Assembly (NCBI GenBank): GCA_030248215.1
Contig: JASANG010001558.1
Coordinates: 1-64,000, forward strand
Direction: 5' to 3'
DNA length: 64,000 bases
Source of the DNA: Enoplolaimus lenunculus
Taxonomy: Eukaryota > Nematoda > Enoplea > Enoplida > Thoracostomopsidae
Position numbers and translations under genes: made by a program. The notes under the pieces were generated by a model. The model was not told the origin of the DNA. It saw nothing but the letters and a program-made list of their open reading frames with translations, and ran no database searches. Shown piece by piece: positions 11,607 through 22,960 of this stretch (position 1 is the first letter of the stretch; every line of letters starts with the position of its first letter).

Positions 11607-11809
11607 GGCCAATGTGTAGAACAGGGCCGGAACAGCAGTATAAGCATATTCCTAAGCCTACGCCTAAAAGCCTATGCTTAAGCCTAAGCCTAAGCCTAAG
11701 CGTAAGCGTAAGCCTAAGCCTAAGCCTAAGCAAAAAATAGTCTAAAGCTTAAGCTTACTTTATTACAGTCCTTCCGGAAAACGTTCCGGCCTTGTTCTAT
11801 ACATGGGTC
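11607..11809 (-). mobile_element. G element, complete
   Basis: 203 bp. Ends GGCCAATGTGTAGAACAGG and CTTGTTCTATACATGGGTC. Flanks GATTAATA and GATTAAAA agree at 7 of 8 positions. The interior is a CCTAAG array and AGTCTAAAGCTTAAGC. Confidence 0.85.
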
Positions 11810-12313
11810 GATTAAAATATTACACGTGTTGTAAAACCATGCCTTATTTTCTTCTATTTTGCTAGAAACCACAAGGTTCAGATGCGACGTATTTGTATTG
11901 TAAAAGTTTCAGCCCGTCGGCACCGGAGAGACACGCCGTCCCACCTGGTTCCTGGACCCGCCACTGTATATCTGCATATTATTTAACCACAGAAACGCTG
12001 AAATATTGATAAAGTACTGGGACAATCTGTAAATATTCGGTACGAAAAATCGATACAAGCACCAGAAACCCTAAATACAAGAAACCTTCTATTAATATCA
12101 AGCGGTTACCATTGTTTTTCGGCAATATATCATTTTTCTAGGTTTGGTATACTTTTGAGGTCTACATGAACCATTAATCATAATATATTCTGGAAAGCGG
12201 TCTATGCACATGGTACACGAGTATGAAGCATGCAACATTAATTTCCGTATTTACGACACAAGTGTTTTTTTAACTCAGATATTAGGATTTTGAATTTTGA
12301 GCTATTTAAGCTA
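11810..12313. other. No recognised feature
   Basis: Unique-looking sequence. A GTAGCC-like GC patch near 11905-11965 resembles hAT-D vaguely but is too diverged to call. Confidence 0.4.
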
Positions 12314-12400
12314 CACTGTAAAAATGATGAGTTGACTCTCTCTGAAATATTGTTTTCCTGACTACACAAAATGAGTCAAAATTCGACTCCGCCATAGTGT
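12314..12400. mobile_element. M2 MITE, half copy
   Basis: CACTGTAAAAATGATGAGTT and the following left arm to GACTCCGCCATAGTG. No right arm. Confidence 0.6.
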
Positions 12401-12508
12401 CGCAACTGTGAATTTTGGTAAAGAAAGCAAGGTGACAAGGGGACACATGTTTTCTTTAAACCAGAAACTCAGCAACGTCCATTAAGCCCCCATGCATTAG
12501 CTAAACCG

Positions 12509-12717
12509 TACTGTAATAACCCGAATAAAAGGGGTCCCCAATTTATGTTCAATTTTCGGTATTTTTTCCGGCCAACAACCCTGGTTGCAATACCGAATAT
12601 ATCAGTATTAATCTGAAGAGGCAAAAATAACAGTCAGTAACCGAATAACAGGGGGAACCCTCTGGAAAGGCTAAATAATTATATATCAATCCCCCCTGTT
12701 TTCGGGTCACTACAGTA
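12509..12717. mobile_element. P1 element, short complete copy
   Basis: 209 bp including the flanking TA. Left end CTGTAATAACCCGAATAAAA, right end TTTTCGGGTCACTACAG. The middle shares the TAACAGGGGGAACCCTCTGG block with other copies. Confidence 0.8.
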
Positions 12718-12820
12718 CGATTCCAAAATCCAGCTGTCAGAATTTCGGTTTATAAATTGTTTTTAGGGAGGGCTTAATTGTTGATACCCCCAACGCCAAC
12801 AGTTATTATACAAATTTATA

Positions 12821-13031
12821 CACTGCAAAAAATGGTGAGTCAAATTGACTCTTTCCGAAATAGGACCTACGGGACTACACAAATTGAGTCAAAATTACAC
12901 TCCACCAGAGTCACATTCAACTCACTGCAGTCGCACATCTGACTCTGGCGGAGTGGAATTTGACTCAGTTTGCGCAGTCCCGCATAGCTGATTTCGGAAG
13001 GAGTCAATTTGACTCACCATTTTTTGCCGTG
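12821..13031. mobile_element. M2 MITE, full length
   Basis: 211 bp, ends CACTGCAAAAAATGGTGAGT and CACCATTTTTTGCCGTG, with TA on both sides. Confidence 0.85.
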
Positions 13032-13532
13032 TACTCAATTACCGTGATAAATATTGATCGTCAGCTCTATTAATACGCAATATCATTGGTCTCACGAATG
13101 TGTGCTTTAATGTGGTTTTAGAAATTTATTCATAGTAATGTGTTTAGCGGATAGTAAGTGCAACAGAACCGGATATCCGGTTACACTCTAATCATTTAAG
13201 CCGTTTTGAGCAATTAATTTGCCGTTGATCAGAGCATTAGGCAAAGAGTTTTAGGCACAGGTAAGCCTTTTTATCAATCTAAGCCTGTGGATAGAATGTG
13301 TACAAGAGCGTTTTAGTACCACAATATAACTGAATTTTTCAAAAATTCAAATTTCAAATCTGTACAGAAAGATGAGAGTCAGAGGCAACCGGAAGCAACG
13401 ACGAAAAACATGGAGCTGGAGCCGACGGCCCATAAATTCTTCCTAACCGGTACCGGAGCCGGATTCTAAAGTCAGTATAATTGAAGGTTATTACAATGGC
13501 GCTCGATAGATAGTGTCAAGTTGGTTTTTGTC
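13032..13532. other. No recognised feature
   Basis: Contains two CCGG-rich patches (13165-13185, 13435-13470) resembling hAT-A/B interiors, without ends. Confidence 0.4.
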
Positions 13533-13735
13533 GGCCCATATATAAAACAGGGCCGGAACCTTTTCCCACGGGGCTGTAGAGTCAGCTTAACCTTTAGTCT
13601 ATGTTTTTTGTTTAGGCTTTTAGGTTTTAAGGATTAGGCTTAGGCTTTTGGCCAATGTATAAATGAGACCCGTACCAATAAGCGTATTCGTAAGCCTAAG
13701 CAAAAAAAAATAGTCTAAAGATTAAGCTTAAATCC
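13533..13735. mobile_element. Two G-element pieces, head to tail
   Basis: GGCCCATATATAAAACAGG begins the first piece (13533-13649). GGCCAATGTATAAATGAG begins a second (13650-13735) that ends in AGTCTAAAGATTAAGCTTA. Both are incomplete. Confidence 0.6.
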
Positions 13736-14389
13736 CGCAAAAAGAAAAAAAAATCATTCGGGTTTCATCCATACATGAGCTTAAAAAGGCAACAAATTTC
13801 ATCACCGAATATGCCGGATCGTTCGAGAAAGCATCTGCCACAGTAGAGTCTTGAGACAGATCTCTATTTGCACCTTGAACAAGGGAAATCACAGGAAGCT
13901 CAAATATGCAAAAAATTTCAAAATAGGTCCATTTGGAGTAAAATCCAGGGGTGCAGTGGTGGTGGGGTACGAATGGCAAAAGGCTCGAGCGAAGATCTAA
14001 GATTTGAACCATTAATACAAACCAGATATCAAATAAAACAGAAAATATTCATGTGAAAAAGCGCTATATTGGACATTTTTTCTAATTTTACTGTATATAC
14101 TGCAATTTCGTGTTGGCCATAGTGGAATGAGAGACATATCAATGGGCAAATCGCAAACCTGTTGCATGATTCTTTTGCGTAAATTTTTGACTTCTTCATT
14201 TTGTTCCATTTTTGGCTAAAATTTTGTGATTAATTATAAAATCACAAGGTATAAAGCTTTATTAAAATTCAAACGAAATTGAATTACGTATATGTGTTTT
14301 TATAATGTTATAAAATACGATAATTAGTAGACAAGCTTGTATTATAATCAACTAAACATTTGACCAGGGTTGGCCCTAAACTTAAATTG
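13736..14389. other. No recognised feature
   Basis: Overlapping short frames at 13728-14209 on both strands have no family signature. Confidence 0.4.
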
Positions 14390-14860
14390 TTAAATTTATC
14401 TCGTTTTTTCAAATTACTTCATTTTATAGAATTCTTTCATTTTTTTTAAATTTTTTGTTTTTTAAAAATTATTTCAATTTTTAAAATATTATTTCATTAT
14501 TTTTAAATTACTTCTTTTTAAAATTATTTTATTCTTTAAAATTATTTCCTTTTTAAAATTATTTCATTTTTAAAAGTATTTCATGTTTCAAAATTATTTT
14601 TTTAAAACAATTAAAATTATTTCTTTTTTAAAATTATTTCATTGTTTTAAGATTTTAAAAATTATTTTTTTAAATGATTGCCTTTTTAAAATTGTTTCAT
14701 TTTTTAAAATTATTTCATTGTTTTAAAATTATTTCACTGTTTTCAAATAAATGTCATTTTTTACATTACTTCAATTTTTGAAATTATTTCATTTTTAAGT
14801 CATTTCATTTTTTAAAATTATTTCATTTCTAAAACTTATTTAATTTTATAAATTTATATA
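14390..14860. repeat. AT-rich degenerate AAAATTATTTCATTTTT repeat
   Basis: About 470 bp of imperfect AAATTATTTCATTTTTT-like units with variable spacing, nearly free of G and C. Confidence 0.85.
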
Positions 14861-15222
14861 ATTGTGAATGGAGAATAATATTTTGGTCTCTCATCGCAAT
14901 TGTTCGCTGTTGTATATATACTTCCATCCCCACATGCTCAGGTTTAAGGTTGATATCCTACAGGCCAAGGCTTTAGCATTTGGTCTGGGAAGCAGTTGAC
15001 CTAAGCCTTTAATAGCCTAACCTTTATCCTTTGTCTAACCCAAACCTCAACTTAATGTGGGAAGAAACTGCACTAAAAGCCCATTTGGCATCGTCCTGAG
15101 ACATGGTAAACTTTTGAATGACAGAGAAACAAAAAAGAATCTGGTTTTGTCTTTGAATTGCGTATTACATTGCTTCCGAATAACCAAAATGGGGCAACAG
15201 CACTATCGGATCGGAAGAATGC
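14861..15222. other. No recognised feature
   Basis: Contains AAGCC/CCTTTA words near 14965-15050. No gene or element was supported. Confidence 0.4.
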
Positions 15223-15680
15223 CTACTCGTGGGGGCCCGTAGGTAAGGGGGGCAAGGGAGGCTCAGCCTTCCCCCTTGGAAAAATTTTGGCCCCCTAAAA
15301 GATTTTCAATCTTGCTTGTATGAAAATTTTGTATTTTTTATAAGGTTATTAAAATTGTATTAAGATAGTGTTAAAATAGCGTTTAGCTTTGAAAAAATTT
15401 TCTCCTCATAATTTTCAACCTAGCTTGTAAGTCAACTAAAACCCTTGTATGCAGGCCCGTAGCCAGCTCACCTTGCTAGGGAGGGGCTAAAAATTGACAG
15501 CAGGGGCATACAAGGATTTTCGATGTCATAAAGGTTGAAATTTTCTACGGGGCCAAAATTTGGTCCAGGGAGCTTAGCCCTCTCTGGCCCCCCTCCTCGG
15601 CTACGCGGCTGCTTGTATGCCCCTCCTGAAAATTTTTTTAGCTTCCCCTAGCAAAGTGAGAGCTGGCTCTACGCGCCTGG
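15223..15680 (-). mobile_element. hAT-D element interrupted by a second hAT-D
   Basis: The left piece (15223-15451) opens with GGGGGCCCGTAGG and has the family interior (TTGGCCCCCTAAAAGATTTTC). The right piece (15612-15680) resumes with CTTGTATGCCCCTCCTG and runs to TAGCAAAGTGAGAGC-like family sequence. The outer copy also carries about 100 bp of extra AT-rich DNA. Confidence 0.7.
15452..15611 (+). mobile_element. hAT-D MITE nested in a hAT-D copy
   Basis: 160 bp, starting CAGGCCCGTAGCCAGCTCAC and ending CGGCTACGCGGCTG. Perfect 8-bp duplication CTTGTATG at 15444-15451 and 15612-15619. This octamer duplication defines the family as hAT-like. Confidence 0.9.
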
Positions 15681-16499
15681 TTCTATGAAACACTTTTCGT
15701 TCATACTTTGCTCAAAAATGCTTAATATACGCCAGTTTTTAGCTCGCTTGTTTCATTTCTATGGTCTGTTTCGTGTGTATACGTGTTGTTGACACGACGA
15801 CTACGGTATAGAAACCTCTCTATGCTCTGCTACACGTCACATTTTAGCTATGAAGCAAGCAAACACACGCGAAACAGCGTTTGGCTTATACAAACAGTTC
15901 GCCCCCCCCATTCCTCGAGCGTAGCCAGCATTTCAGTTCACGACGACATGAATCTTTACAGGAATTTTTTTTAATTCTAGCATTTACAAGGCTTTAACCA
16001 GTGCTGTTTTCCAATGGCGGATCCATGGGAGTGGGGGCCACCCCGGCCGCGGCCCCCCAACAGCATCTCGACAAAAATTCTATAGCAATTTTGTGACAAT
16101 AGTTCGTGGTTTGTGTATAGGTCAAAAGTAAGTTTATTACCTGTGAAATTTTGGCGCCCCCCCATTTTGAGATCCTGGATCCGCCACTGCTGTTTTCTTA
16201 TTTAAATTTTGATGAGGGGATATATTCCCTCCCTCCGTCAAATGTATACGATGCCCCCGTTCTCGAAAATGTAAATATCGTGACCGTAAAATAGCACCAC
16301 CCATTTTTGAAATGTGTCATTTATACTGTCATCTATTGTTACCAGGAAAATTTTTGGCCATTCCCCCTAGTGAATATTCAATCATGTATTACTCATTGAA
16401 AGCCCTTGAATGCCCTTCCGGGAAAATTTTCATTCCCCCCATAGCAAAGTGACCTCGCTACGGGCTTGATCACCACACGGGAGTAGGGAGTTTTAGATG
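15681..16499. other. Decayed GC-patch fragments, no gene
   Basis: Fragments rich in CCCCCC and GTAGC words (16010-16060, 16140-16190, 16395-16465) resemble hAT-D interiors but lack ends. Confidence 0.4.
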
Positions 16500-16710
16500 G
16501 GTCCATTATACTGAACACGGCTGGAACAGTAGTATAAGCATATTCTTAAGCCTAGATCTAAACCTAAAACCTAATCCTAAGCGTAAGGATGAGGCTATTT
16601 CTAAGCTTAAACTTAAGCCTAAGCCTAAACAAAAATGTTAGTCTAAAGCTTAAACTGACTCTATTACAGCCCTACCAGAAAGCGATCCGGCCCTGTTCTG
16701 TACATGGGCC
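16500..16710 (-). mobile_element. G element
   Basis: 211 bp. Left end GTCCATTATACTGAACACGG is diverged, right end CCTGTTCTGTACATGGGCC. Flanks TTTAGATG and TTTAGACG agree at 7 of 8 positions. Confidence 0.8.
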
Positions 16711-16934
16711 TTTAGACGTATATATATCTGCCAGTAACTCCTGGTGATTGGCAACAAAAAGCAACTTTGTACACGTTTATTGACCCGCTGGATCGTACCT
16801 TGTTGAGGTCAATTCTTGCTCGTTTACGCTCGTGTTCGCAGAAAAAAGCGTTTAAATGAGTCTATCCCCCTCTTTCGAAGTTCAATCGTGGTAAACACAA
16901 CTGAATATATGTCGCGAACATAACACTACAAAGC

Positions 16935-17105
16935 CAGGTTTGTAGCCAGCTCATCTTGATGGATGGGGGCTAAAAATTTTTTCGAAGACGCATACTAGGA
17001 TGTTCAATGACTTACAAGCAAGCTTGAAAATTTTCTAGGGGGGCTAAAATTTTTCCAAGGGAGGGTTGAGCCTCCTACCTTGGCCACCTTAAGGCTGCGG
17101 GTCCG
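16935..17105 (+). mobile_element. hAT-D element, diverged
   Basis: CAGGTTTGTAGCCAGCTCAT start, family interior (GACTTACAAGCAAG, TTTTCTAGGGGGGC) and an end near GGCTGCGGGTCCG. Confidence 0.65.
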
Positions 17106-17119
17106 CTACCAGCATTTAA

Positions 17120-17382
17120 TCCTTTCACTCATAGAGTATACTAAGAGCAACTAAATACAATAATGTACGAGCAATACGTACACTGTGAGCAGCGTTTAAC
17201 GTTTATAACATATACGCGCAGTGCAAAATCTCCACAAGAGGTGAGAGCCTACTCGGGCTCGAGCGTCAAGCTCTTATACCTCAGTGGTCATCGTAAACAC
17301 CTCCCACCCGTGAGACTGGGGTTCGAATCTTACCTCGAAATTACATCTCACATGAAGTTGTAAATATTCATGTGAGAAAGGG
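17120..17382 (+). mobile_element. piggyBac-type MITE with tRNA-like core
   Basis: 263 bp flanked by TTAA on both sides. Ends TCCTTTCACTCAT and ATGTGAGAAAGGG are inverted versions of one another. Inside, at about 17270-17340, lies a tRNA-like stretch with an A-box-like CTCAGTGGTC and B box GGTTCGAATC. Related copies are at 19282-19544 (also 263 bp) and 40222-40407. Known: piggyBac elements target TTAA and have CCCT-like ends; pol III A/B boxes are typical of SINEs. Their combination is my inference. No protein is encoded. Confidence 0.8.
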
Positions 17383-17675
17383 TTAATATGTACACTTTTG
17401 CTGGTCATACAGCTGTAGTACTATCATATATGTAGACTTGTTTATTTTGCATATACCGAGTTTAGTTTTGTTGTATGTAAAACCAAGATATATAGATATA
17501 TGGGTCATACAGTTGTACTAAGACCCGCAGGAAAACGTTCCGGCCCTTTTTTATACATGGGCCCACGTGCTTATATTATATGCCCGTAGCATAATGTATA
17601 TAGTTTTGCTACCAAATGTACACACATGTGTGTTATGTATTATATTGTAAACGTTTTTCGTAGTCTTAGCATATA

Positions 17676-17806
17676 CATATATAAATACATTTATACATAC
17701 ATATATGCATACATATATACATATATATACATATATATACATATATGCATACAAATATACATACATATATACCTACATATACGCATACATATATACATAC
17801 ATATAT
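17676..17806. repeat. TACATATA microsatellite
   Basis: About 130 bp of TACATATA/TACATACA units. The Y/I-rich frames across it are artefacts. Confidence 0.95.
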
Positions 17807-17984
17807 ATGCTTGTGACTTGATTCGTTAGACTGTTCATCTTTGTTAATTTTCATGGACTTTAAGCGGGGAACGGGCTAATTGCAAGGGCATAGCCACTAG
17901 CCAGCAGTTTATTTCGGGTCGATGACATATATTAAAAAATATTTACAATTTAGGTTATACTCAAAATCAGGTTGGAAAAATTTC

Positions 17985-18250
17985 GGTGGTCCCCTTAGAA
18001 AATTTTCAACCATGCTTTCAAGTCATTAAGAAAATGCCTTTGAATGCTCATCCTGAAAAATGGTTAGCGTCCCACCTAGCAAGGTGAGCTGTGGCTACGG
18101 ACGTGTAAACAATGCTTTGTACTTGTTTGTGTCAACATTTCAGGGGGGGCGATTTATTTTTCCCCTTGCATACGCTGAGATCTGTAGCTAAGCGGGCACC
18201 ACGGGAGGGGTTTAGCCCCCTAGCAAGTCTGGCAGTCGGAATTGAATACG
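17985..18250. mobile_element. hAT-D fragments
   Basis: Pieces resembling the D interior (CCCTTAGAAAATTTTCAACC, then CTAGCAAGGTGAGCTGTGGC). No intact ends. Confidence 0.45.
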
Positions 18251-18420
18251 TTTTGACTGGTTGTTTGCGTGTATTAGTGCTTTTAGCATACACAGCTTCT
18301 ATTTGTTGTGTTAAAATTCGTTTTGTGTATACTGTGTGTTCTTACCACAGTTTGATTGGTGTATACTCGATTCGAACGCACCCAGTGCTATATGCTTTTA
18401 GACTGCATATATGTATATTG

Positions 18421-18531
18421 TATGTGTTTATATACATATAAATTTATATACATATATATTTATATACCTATATATTTATATACATATATGTTTATATACA
18501 TATATATTTATATACATATATATTTATATAT
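18421..18531. repeat. TATATACATATATATT microsatellite
   Basis: Alternating TATATACATATATATT units. Confidence 0.95.
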
Positions 18532-18924
18532 ACAGTGCTGTAGCAGACACGGTTGGGGGGTTTCTTCAGAAACTCCAGGGTTCATGGCTCCAAACTCACG
18601 ATCGAAGCGAGTGACAAGCCAGCCGAATTTTAAAACTTGGGCGCGTTTTGTTTTACCCCGATAAAGTGGGGGTCACGTTTAGAAGTGGACCCCCCACAAA
18701 ATGTGTGGGGTATGGAAGGTTGGCAGCTCCGGCCCTGTAACGACCAATTGTCAAGATAGACGCTTGCCGACATCTGGCAACCACGGAGGTTAGCGGCTGG
18801 CTTAGAGACCACTGCTTATAGGTTTTTTAGGTTGAAGCTTATGTTTAAGCTTAAGCTTAGGCTTATTAGCTACGTCTTTATAGTTAATATGAACCGAAGC
18901 GTTTTTTCCTTGTCATGAGTTGAT
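18532..18924. other. Dispersed repeat fragment, otherwise unassigned
   Basis: About 70 bp around 18595-18660 (CGATCGAAGCG, AGCCAGCCGAATTTTAAAAC) recurs in reverse at 39660-39720, so it is a dispersed repeat. TTAAGCTTAGGC traces lie at 18838-18865. No gene. Confidence 0.5.
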
Positions 18925-18970
18925 TGTTTTTGTTTTTATTGTTGTTGTTGTTGTTGTTTTTGTTGTTGTT
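18925..18970. repeat. GTT microsatellite
   Basis: Runs of GTT interrupted by GTTTTT. Confidence 0.9.
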
Positions 18971-19098
18971 AATTAATATGTACCAGAGAAGAAGTCTTGT
19001 GAAACACACACAATATTGTGTCGTTGTTCACATGCGATTGTTGTATTATCATTGTGTTCTAAAGCATCACCGTTTAAAACCATATGTATATGAGGAAC

Positions 19099-19238
19099 GG
19101 CCCATGTATAAAACAGGGTCGCGAACGTTTTCCTGCGGCGCTGTAATAGAGTCAGCTTAAGCTTTAGACTATCTTTTTTGCTTAGGCTTAGGAATATGCG
19201 TATACCAGTCTGTTCCGGTCATGTTCTATACATGAGTC
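19099..19238 (+). mobile_element. G element, short
   Basis: 140 bp. Starts GGCCCATGTATAAAACAGG, ends ATGTTCTATACATGAGTC. Flanks TGAGGAAC and GGAGGAAA agree at 6 of 8 positions. Only one or two TTAGGC units remain. Confidence 0.75.
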
Positions 19239-19281
19239 GGAGGAAACAATGTATTAAAGCTTTTACATGGGTTGTATATAA

Positions 19282-19544
19282 CCCTTTCTCACATGAATAG
19301 TTTCAATTTCAAATGAGACGCAATTTCAAGGTAAGATTCGATCCCCAGTCTCACGGGTGGGAGGCGTTTACGATGACCACTGAGCTGTAGGAGCTTGACG
19401 CTCGAGCCCGAGTAGGATCTCACGTCTTGTGTAGATTTTGCACTGCGATTATATGTTATAAATTTTAAGCACTGCTCACAGTGTGTGTATTGCTCGTACA
19501 TTATTGTCTTTAGTTGCTCATAGTATACTCTATGAGTGAAAGGG
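19282..19544 (-). mobile_element. piggyBac-type MITE with tRNA-like core, second copy
   Basis: 263 bp, the same length as the copy at 17120 and in opposite orientation. Ends CCCTTTCTCACAT and ATGAGTGAAAGGG. The flanking tetramer is ATAA on both sides, a one-base variant of TTAA. On the minus strand the core reads CAGCTCAGTGGTC then GGATCGAATC. Confidence 0.8.
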
Positions 19545-19575
19545 ATAAAGATGATTATAATCAATTGAAAGAAAT

Positions 19576-19599
19576 ACAACAACAACAACAACAACAACT
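19576..19599. repeat. CAA microsatellite
   Basis: Eight CAA units. Confidence 0.9.
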
Positions 19600-19708
19600 A
19601 AAACGGTTAGAATATATCGCAAGCTTGATTGTAGAAACAAGCTTGTGGCTTTTTGGTCGTGTTTTAAGCCTTCGTATCAGGCAAATACAGAAAAAAGTAC
19701 GTACTTTG

Positions 19709-19750
19709 AGTTGTTGTTTTTGTTGTTGTTGTTGTTGTTGTTGTTGTTCT
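19709..19750. repeat. GTT microsatellite
   Basis: About fourteen GTT units with one interruption. The poly-cysteine frame across it is an artefact. Confidence 0.9.
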
Positions 19751-20390
19751 CAATGTTATATGTGTTATTTTGGTCAACATTTTGCTTAATATAGACAATA
19801 CTGAGTGTTCTGTGTCCGGTTGGTTTAGGGTTTTTATTATTAAATCAGCATGCATTCTTGTTGTCGTTGGTCCGTTTTAAAATCTGGCATGGCCTTGGGG
19901 GCCGAGTTATGTGTTGTTTTTGGTAGGTTTTGTGATGATGTTGCGTGTTTTTTTTTGAGGTTTAATTTAAACGATACTGCATACTGGCTTTCAATGCGGT
20001 ACGTGGCTCTGTGGCAGTTTGTAAGTTTGAAACGGGCGTACAAAGGTACCATACTGCAGACAGGTTCGATTGCGGTCGGTGGCTTTTGGCGGTTGTAAGG
20101 CCACATGGCAGGGTGCAACACGGAAGTGCAATTTAGCGCAGCCGGAATTTGGAAAAAATTGCTGGAACCGGAAACTTAAAAATACATGCCACCGAAAAAT
20201 TGATTTTAATTTTATTTTTAGTTGGAGATAGGTATTAACTTGTGTCTGCTGTATTTTAGATTTTCATAAGATACGGAAGTGTAGTCTGCCTTCGATGGTT
20301 TATTTTTGGCGAGTGTCAAGGTTTGTATACTATACTATTGAAATATATTTAATTTTTTTGTTCATTTTTTAGTAAAATATCTTAATTTCC
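19751..20390. other. No recognised feature
   Basis: Opposite-strand frames at 19840-20121 overlap. Neither shows a family motif. Confidence 0.4.
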
Positions 20391-20672
20391 CAGGATGCGA
20401 CCGGATATCCGGCACCGGCAAAAAAATCGGCATCCGGCTCCGGTACCGGCTCCGGTATTTTTTCTTGCCGGATATTTGTTTAAAAATTTGAAAAAATGAA
20501 ACTAATTGACTTAGATTGACTTACTTGAATTTTTTAATATCACGCTATAGTTCTGAGCGCGTTTGTGCCGGAAATGAATCCTGCTTGATTTTGGTATTTT
20601 TAGGTGCATCTGTGCCTCTGTCATCCCACATTCTATTCATTTATAAGCATGCGAAGATTGCACTGTCCCGGT

Positions 20673-20720
20673 GAATATCGTATGATATTCGTTGTAATTT
20701 TGGAATATCATATGATATTC
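20673..20720. promoter_or_regulatory. Paired 18-bp palindromes
   Basis: GAATATCATATGATATTC at 20703-20720 is a perfect palindrome. A one-base variant lies at 20673-20690, exactly 30 bp upstream. Each has a CATATG or CGTATG centre. A regulatory role is only a guess. Confidence 0.35.
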
Positions 20721-21388
20721 GCATAAATGTCCACTAGAGTCATGTGCCATACCGTCTCTTGTGCACAAAGAACACCTGAGAGTGGTGATTTGTAGGTTAG
20801 TGTCATATGGCATCTGAGTAATATCTGTGGACCCGATATGATAGCCCAAATTTTAATGTTGACGTCAAACCAACATGGGACAAACCGTGTCCCGCCTGCC
20901 CCGGTTGTAACTTGCGTGCGTAATAGGTTTGCCGTTATTGTGAAAAACCATTTTAAAGTTTCGAATAAGGTACGTATATTGGATAGCAGGGTGGTAACGA
21001 CAAGATTAGGAGGTCTAGAAAGGTATATGCCGCAATAAGTGAGCTGCCAAGTTATCAATTTTATTGATCGAACGCTTGAAGCTTAATCTAAGTTGATGCC
21101 AGGGTAAAATGCTATCTATTGGCTAGCATTGTTAATATGGTTTGCGTACTTGATGGTTTGGTTTGTGTTGGTTGGTTCTTAATTGTTTTTGGACTAGATA
21201 TCTTTCAGTGTATTATTTGTTGTGGCATTTGTATTTCTTTAATTTGTTTGTTTACACCTCTATTTTATAGTATCTTACAAAAACTGGATGCCCGACCGTA
21301 AAAGTTAGACGGGCCAAACAAATATTGCAACTGAACGCAATGTTACATAAACAGAATAATGGAATAGGTTCATTGTTAAACTGGTAAG

Positions 21389-21871
21389 TAGGGAACGACC
21401 GGATCCAAAATTTTGCATTTACCGGATCCGAATTCGGATCCTTAAAATTCAGATCCGGCCCGGATCCGGATCCGGATCTTATTAGCTGGATAATTTTTCA
21501 ATACCTAACGTATATAAAATACAAAAAGTTCAACTGATTGTTTCGCAAAATTAGTCAACAAAACTTACAGCAACCGAAAAAAAGAAGTCTTTAAAATTTT
21601 TATGTTTTTTCTTCTTCATTAACAACACTGGTCTCCACGTGGATGTCATTAACCTGACATTCCAACAAAGCACTAATGCTCACACAGTGCTTATTAGATT
21701 ACGTACGCATAGTTGAAATACATGCACCAATTTCGGTATGTTTTTGTTTGTATATCAAATTTCGGATCCGGAGATCCGGTAGTTTATTTTACCGGATCCG
21801 GATCCGGATCCGGATCTTAAAAATTGCAGAGATCCGGCCCGGATCCGGATCTCGGATCCGGTCGATCTCTG
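21389..21871 (+). mobile_element. hAT-E element (GGATCC-rich)
   Basis: 483 bp. Ends TAGGGAACGACCGGATCC and GGATCCGGTCGATCTCTG are imperfect inverted copies. Flanking octamers CTGGTAAG and CTGTTAAG match at 7 of 8. The related locus lacks the insert and shows a single GTGTTAAG (62412-62419). Subterminal GGATCC repeats dominate both ends. Confidence 0.9.
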
Positions 21872-22033
21872 CTGTTAAGCTTTGGCTCGAAAACACTTTT
21901 AATATAGGCCACAGAAGGAAGAACTGTGAGTTACGTTCCGATATCTGAATGCTACTTAGATACTATATTTAAGTTGTTTGCTTGAATTTCAGTTGTTTTT
22001 GGAAATATATAATTAAAAAATTCGCTTTTAATC

Positions 22034-22057
22034 ATATGAACACGATAGTGTTCATAT
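22034..22057. repeat. 24-nt perfect hairpin
   Basis: ATATGAACAC and GTGTTCATAT flank a GATA loop. Confidence 0.75.
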
Positions 22058-22317
22058 ATATGCTTCGCGCTTCTCAAGTGCGTATTTTCAGTTTAGTTTG
22101 CATGTTGGTACTCAGGTAACATCAGACCTATTTCGTTTAAATTTTGTACACTGATATCCTGGTCCGTCGGGAATACTGTGCCAAAGGATTTGCCAAACGA
22201 ACGTGGCCTTCAGAGTGCACGAAATTTTCCATTTTGGTTCAGCACTTTTTCCCGTTAGCTAAGTAATTTTATACGATTATAACTTTATAGGTACACTTTA
22301 CAGGGCTTTACGGTCGG

Positions 22318-22812
22318 GTTCACCCCAACGGTTGGTTTCACCCAACGGTTGGGTTGGTTTCCCCCCAACGGTTTGTTTCACCCCAACGGTTGGTTTCACT
22401 CCAATGGTTGGTTTCACCCCAACGGTTGGTTTCACCCCAACAGTCTGTTTTGTCCCAACGGTTCGTTTCACCCCAACAGCCGGTTTCACCCCAACGGTTG
22501 GTTTCACCCCAACGGTTGGTTTCACCCCAACAGTCGGTTTCACCCCAACGGTTGGTTTCACCCCAACGGTTGGTTTCACCCCAACGGTTGGTTTCACCCC
22601 AACGGTTGGTTTCACCCCAACGGTTGGTTTCACCCCAACGGTTGGTTTCACCCCAACGGTTGGTTTCACCCCAACGGTTGGTTTCACCCCAACGGCTGGT
22701 TTCACCCCAACGGTTGGTTTCACCTTAACGGTTGGTTTCACCCCAACGGTTGGTTTCACCCCAACGATTGGTTTCACCCCAACGGTCGGTTTCACCCCAA
22801 TGCTTGGTTTTA
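22318..22812. repeat. 18-bp minisatellite, about 27 copies
   Basis: The unit GGTTGGTTTCACCCCAAC has sparse variants. Because 18 is divisible by three, long frames stay open on both strands with six-residue repeats. None looks like a real protein. The leading CAGGGCTTTACGGTCGGG (22301) hints that the array sits in a hAT-like end. Confidence 0.9.
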
Positions 22813-22960
22813 TACAAATACGTTGGTTAGGCGCTTGTTGTCAGGATAAAAGTTTCTGTCATGCAAACGATTTTTTGAAACTCCGCAATTAGTTTAATCA
22901 GTCTTCTCATTTTCATAGTTCAGATTGATGGATTAATCAGCAGCTTTGTAAAGCGGTTGA

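Larger units (their letters stand above)
20391..22022 (+). mobile_element. hAT-B long copy, right end lost
   Basis: Starts CAGGATGCGACCGGATATCC. Blocks at 20391-20530, 20960-21065, 21254-21385 and 21872-22022 align in order with 61384-61505, 61550-61665, 62282-62411 and 62419-62562, so these are two copies of one long element. This copy contains the E insertion (21389-21871). The 61384 copy keeps a CCGGTCGCACCC right end. No transposase was recognised in either. Confidence 0.7.

Noticed and set aside
22332-22892. Long frames on both strands with six-residue repeats
   Set aside because: Product of the 18-bp minisatellite; all frames are equally repetitive.
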